Source: a bacterium (lineage in GTDB: Bacteria; Zixibacteria; MSB-5A5; GN15; FEB-12). Taken from it: a stretch of DNA of 8,002 nucleotides. Under the pieces are notes generated by a model, which was given only the letters and a program-made list of their open reading frames with translations, ran no database searches and was not told the DNA's origin. Shown here in pieces: positions 6,041 to 8,002 of the stretch. Location of the stretch: assembly GCA_030640905.1 (NCBI GenBank), contig DAOWIM010000166.1:1-8002 (forward strand), written 5' to 3'. Numbering within the stretch: position 1 is the first letter of the stretch; the number at the start of each line of letters is the position of its first letter. A program made the translations under genes and the position numbers.

Positions 6041-8002
6041 ATGAAACATATGCTATTGAAGGCCGCGTTCTTGCTCGGCGCTCTCTCTACTACGCAGGCA
6101 GCAGTAATCCGTGTACCAATCGACCAGCTAACCATCCAGGCCGGCCTCGATGCCGCCGAACCGGGTGATCTTGTTCTGGTCGCCGACGGCACCTATACCG
6201 GCGACGGTAACCGTGATATCGATTTCCGTGGCCAGCCGATAATCCTCCTGTCCGAGAATGGACCCGAAGTTACTATTATCGATTGCGGCGGGACCGAGGC
6301 CGATCCTCATCGTGGTTTCTATTTCCACAGCGGTGAAAATTCTACCTCGGTGGTAGATGGCTTCACTATTACCGGTGGCTATGCTGAATATGGCGGCGGG
6401 ATTCTTTGCCAGGGTGCTGGACCGACAATCCGTAATAATATTGTCACCGGCAATGTGGCCAGCCAACGCGGTGGCGGGATTCGGTGTGAGGCCTCAAACA
6501 CTCGTATCCATGATAACACCATCGCCGAAAATAGAGCCCTGATCGGGGCGGGCATTTCCTGCTACGACCTCGCCTCCGGCCCCTCGATTATCGGTAATAC
6601 GATCATCGACAATGCAGCCATTAGCACGGTTTATCTGTCGGCTGGTGGTGGCATTGCCTGTTCTGATACCCGACCGATCCTGGAGAAGAATATAATCGCA
6701 GGCAACAGCGCAACGATGGGCGGAGGACTTTACCTTGATTATTCTGACTGCACCGTGTCAAACCAAACTATCGTCGGCAACTCAGCCGGTCGAGGGTCCG
6801 GCATCTATGCCCGGGCCAGCACCGTTGCCGTTGAATACTCGATTATTGCTTTCTCCAAAGGGAATGAAGCTGTCGCCTGTGGCGACAATGGTGTCGGCGG
6901 CGGCGTCACTACCTACTGCACCGACGTTTTTGGCAACCAAGGGGGTGACTGGGTCGGGTGCCTCACCGAGCCAACTCATCTCGACGGTAGTTTCTCGGCC
7001 GATCCTCTATTCTGCGACGTAACAACCAACGAATACCATCTTGACAGCTCCTCACCCTGTAGGCCAATGAACAATATTTGTGGCCGCCTCATCGGAGCCG
7101 TCGGAGACGTCTGCAATCGGCAGGATGCGATATCCATTCACGTGGCTACCGATGGTGACGATCTCAACGGCGACGGTTCCGCATCGAACCCGTATCGCAC
7201 AATTCAAGAAGCGGTCGACAATTCCCTTTCCGGTGACACGGTACTCGTGCACGAAGGCACTTATGCGGGCGCAGGCAACCGCGATATCAGATTCAACCGC
7301 AGGAATATCGTTCTCATATCGAGAAAAGGCCCTGATGCCACCATCATCGACGCCGAGTCGGTTGGCTACGCGTTCTACTTCGATCAGACCGGCGAAAAAT
7401 CGAAGGCGACAATCGACGGGTTCACTATCACCCACGGCGGCATCTGGATGAACCAGTCCAGTCCGACTCTCAGTAACAACATAATCGTTGATATTGATCC
7501 GGGCACCGGTGCCGACGGCATGCCACTGTCGGTAATACTGTGTGATCAGTCCGACGCGATCATAAGAGACAACATGATTGTCGATAACTTTGGCACCGCC
7601 ATTAGAATCATCGATTGTGAGCCGACCATCGAGCGCAACGAAATTCGCGGCCAGCACGGTTTTGGCATAGCCTGCCAGGAATCGAGTGAGTACAACAGAC
7701 CGACCCCGATCATTCGGGGAAATGTTATCAGCGGATTCGTTACCGGCGAAGTCTGCCCGACCTGCTTCCCCGGTCCGGGGGCGGGTATTCTTATCACCTG
7801 CGCCACACCAACAATCGTCAGCAATACAATTGTCGACAATGGAATCGGGATCAGTTTTTCCGATCCTTGTGGGAATATGCATTTTGTCGCACCCACCATT
7901 GAGAGGAACCTGATCGCCTACAACACTGATGGCGGAATTATCTGCGCCCAGGATATCGTGCTCCCCCCCCGGTGTAACAACCTTTTCGCCAACGAGGGCG
8001 GC
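6041..8002 (+). CDS. Secreted right-handed parallel beta-helix protein, tandem modules, 3'-truncated by window edge
   Basis: 654 codons are open to the last base; the C-terminus is outside the window. Residues 1-20 are a signal peptide (MKHMLLKAAFLLGALSTTQA, then AVIRV). Module 1 begins TIQAGLDAAEPGDLVLVADG (31 onward). Module 2 begins with HVATDGDDLNGDGSASNPYR (367 onward), a DUF1565-like cap, then TIQEAVDN (387). Both contain NRDI, the TIID strand and DGFTIT. They are followed by beta-helix coils with the pattern P-T-I-x-x-N-x-I-x-x-N (for example GPTIRNNIVTGN, TPTIVSNTIVDN, APTIERNLIAYN), matching pectate-lyase-like helices of the NosD/PbH1 type. The modules are joined by a linker with DPLFCD (321-326), SPC (Cys340), CG (Cys347) and IGA ending at Cys358, suggesting disulfides and an extracellular location. 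A polysaccharide-binding, adhesive or lyase role is possible; no catalytic residues can be identified. Another linker and a C-terminal sorting domain may follow. An 8-C run (7963-7970) does not break the frame. Confidence 0.9.
   Translation, partial: MKHMLLKAAFLLGALSTTQAAVIRVPIDQLTIQAGLDAAEPGDLVLVADGTYTGDGNRDIDFRGQPIILLSENGPEVTIIDCGGTEADPHRGFYFHSGENSTSVVDGFTITGGYAEYGGGILCQGAGPTIRNNIVTGNVASQRGGGIRCEASNTRIHDNTIAENRALIGAGISCYDLASGPSIIGNTIIDNAAISTVYLSAGGGIACSDTRPILEKNIIAGNSATMGGGLYLDYSDCTVSNQTIVGNSAGRGSGIYARASTVAVEYSIIAFSKGNEAVACGDNGVGGGVTTYCTDVFGNQGGDWVGCLTEPTHLDGSFSADPLFCDVTTNEYHLDSSSPCRPMNNICGRLIGAVGDVCNRQDAISIHVATDGDDLNGDGSASNPYRTIQEAVDNSLSGDTVLVHEGTYAGAGNRDIRFNRRNIVLISRKGPDATIIDAESVGYAFYFDQTGEKSKATIDGFTITHGGIWMNQSSPTLSNNIIVDIDPGTGADGMPLSVILCDQSDAIIRDNMIVDNFGTAIRIIDCEPTIERNEIRGQHGFGIACQESSEYNRPTPIIRGNVISGFVTGEVCPTCFPGPGAGILITCATPTIVSNTIVDNGIGISFSDPCGNMHFVAPTIERNLIAYNTDGGIICAQDIVLPPRCNNLFANEGG
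6131..6946 (+). repeat. First copy of the beta-helix module within the gene
   Basis: This copy runs from Thr31-Ile-Gln to Cys293-Thr-Asp-Val-Phe-Gly-Asn-Gln-Gly-Gly (residues 31-302). Matching points in the second copy lie 1068 bases away at the N-terminal cap (Thr31 and NRDI), 1059 bases at DGFTIT, and 1056 bases at the C-x-[DN]-[VL]-F-x-N-x-G-G motif. The copies are therefore collinear with only small net deletions in the second. Nucleotide identity is clearly diverged, so the duplication is old. Confidence 0.75.
7199..8002 (+). repeat. Second copy of the beta-helix module within the gene
   Basis: This copy begins at Thr387-Ile-Gln and reaches Cys645-Asn-Asn-Leu-Phe-Ala-Asn-Glu-Gly-Gly at the window edge, the equivalent of Cys293-Gly302 in the first copy. 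The first copy then continues with a Trp/Cys segment and the DPLFCD linker, so at least some 55 more residues are expected beyond base 8002. Confidence 0.75.

Noticed and set aside
7052..7882. Long open frame of 276 codons on the minus strand opposite the beta-helix gene
   Set aside because: It is the antisense shadow of a clearly coding frame with signal peptide, ribosome site and internal repeat homology. The antisense protein shows no recognisable domain and has no ribosome site that I can see.

Overview
The window is about 8 kb of bacterial DNA of roughly balanced base composition. It carries five protein genes, and at least four of the products are exported or membrane-bound. I found no rRNA, tRNA, CRISPR array, insertion sequence or phage gene. 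Signal peptides, a multi-spanning GT-C glycosyltransferase with a TPR tail, and a large cysteine-bearing right-handed beta-helix protein with two modules separated by a DPLFCD...SPC...CG..IGA linker together suggest an uncultured Gram-negative lineage. The style resembles FCB-group or candidate-phylum genomes such as Zixibacteria. That assignment is an impression from protein style, not a measured result.

Layout. Minus strand, left side: a short unrecognised gene (1128-871) is followed 24 bases later by a secreted protein (846-43) with two PepSY-like halves; they look like a two-gene operon. A divergent intergenic region (1129-1275) holds AT-rich palindromes and a good sigma70-type promoter. 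Plus strand: a GT-C glycosyltransferase with about five C-terminal TPRs (1276-3588). A strong hairpin (3604-3629) separates it from a convergent minus-strand gene (5548-3662). That gene encodes an exported three-part protein: a concanavalin-like domain, a probable beta-sandwich, and an SMP-30/NHL-type beta-propeller. A 492-base intergenic region follows (5549-6040). It contains consensus TTGACA and TATAAT hexamers 24 bases apart, with a 14-base palindrome between them. From 6041 to the end of the window a plus-strand frame stays open for 654 codons. It encodes a secreted parallel beta-helix protein built as a tandem duplication of a module of about 355 residues, and its C-terminus lies outside the window.

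How the genes work together. No pathway can be demonstrated. The common theme is the cell envelope and exterior: a membrane sugar transferase, an exported propeller protein that could bind or hydrolyse a carbohydrate-type ligand, an extracellular beta-helix protein and a small secreted protein. The genes are in separate transcription units, so co-function is only a possibility.

The points most worth checking are the 24-base promoter spacer with its embedded palindrome, the SMP-30-like metal-ligand pattern in the propeller, the internal duplication of the beta-helix protein, and the start-site correction for the glycosyltransferase, where the longest-frame start lies inside the promoter.
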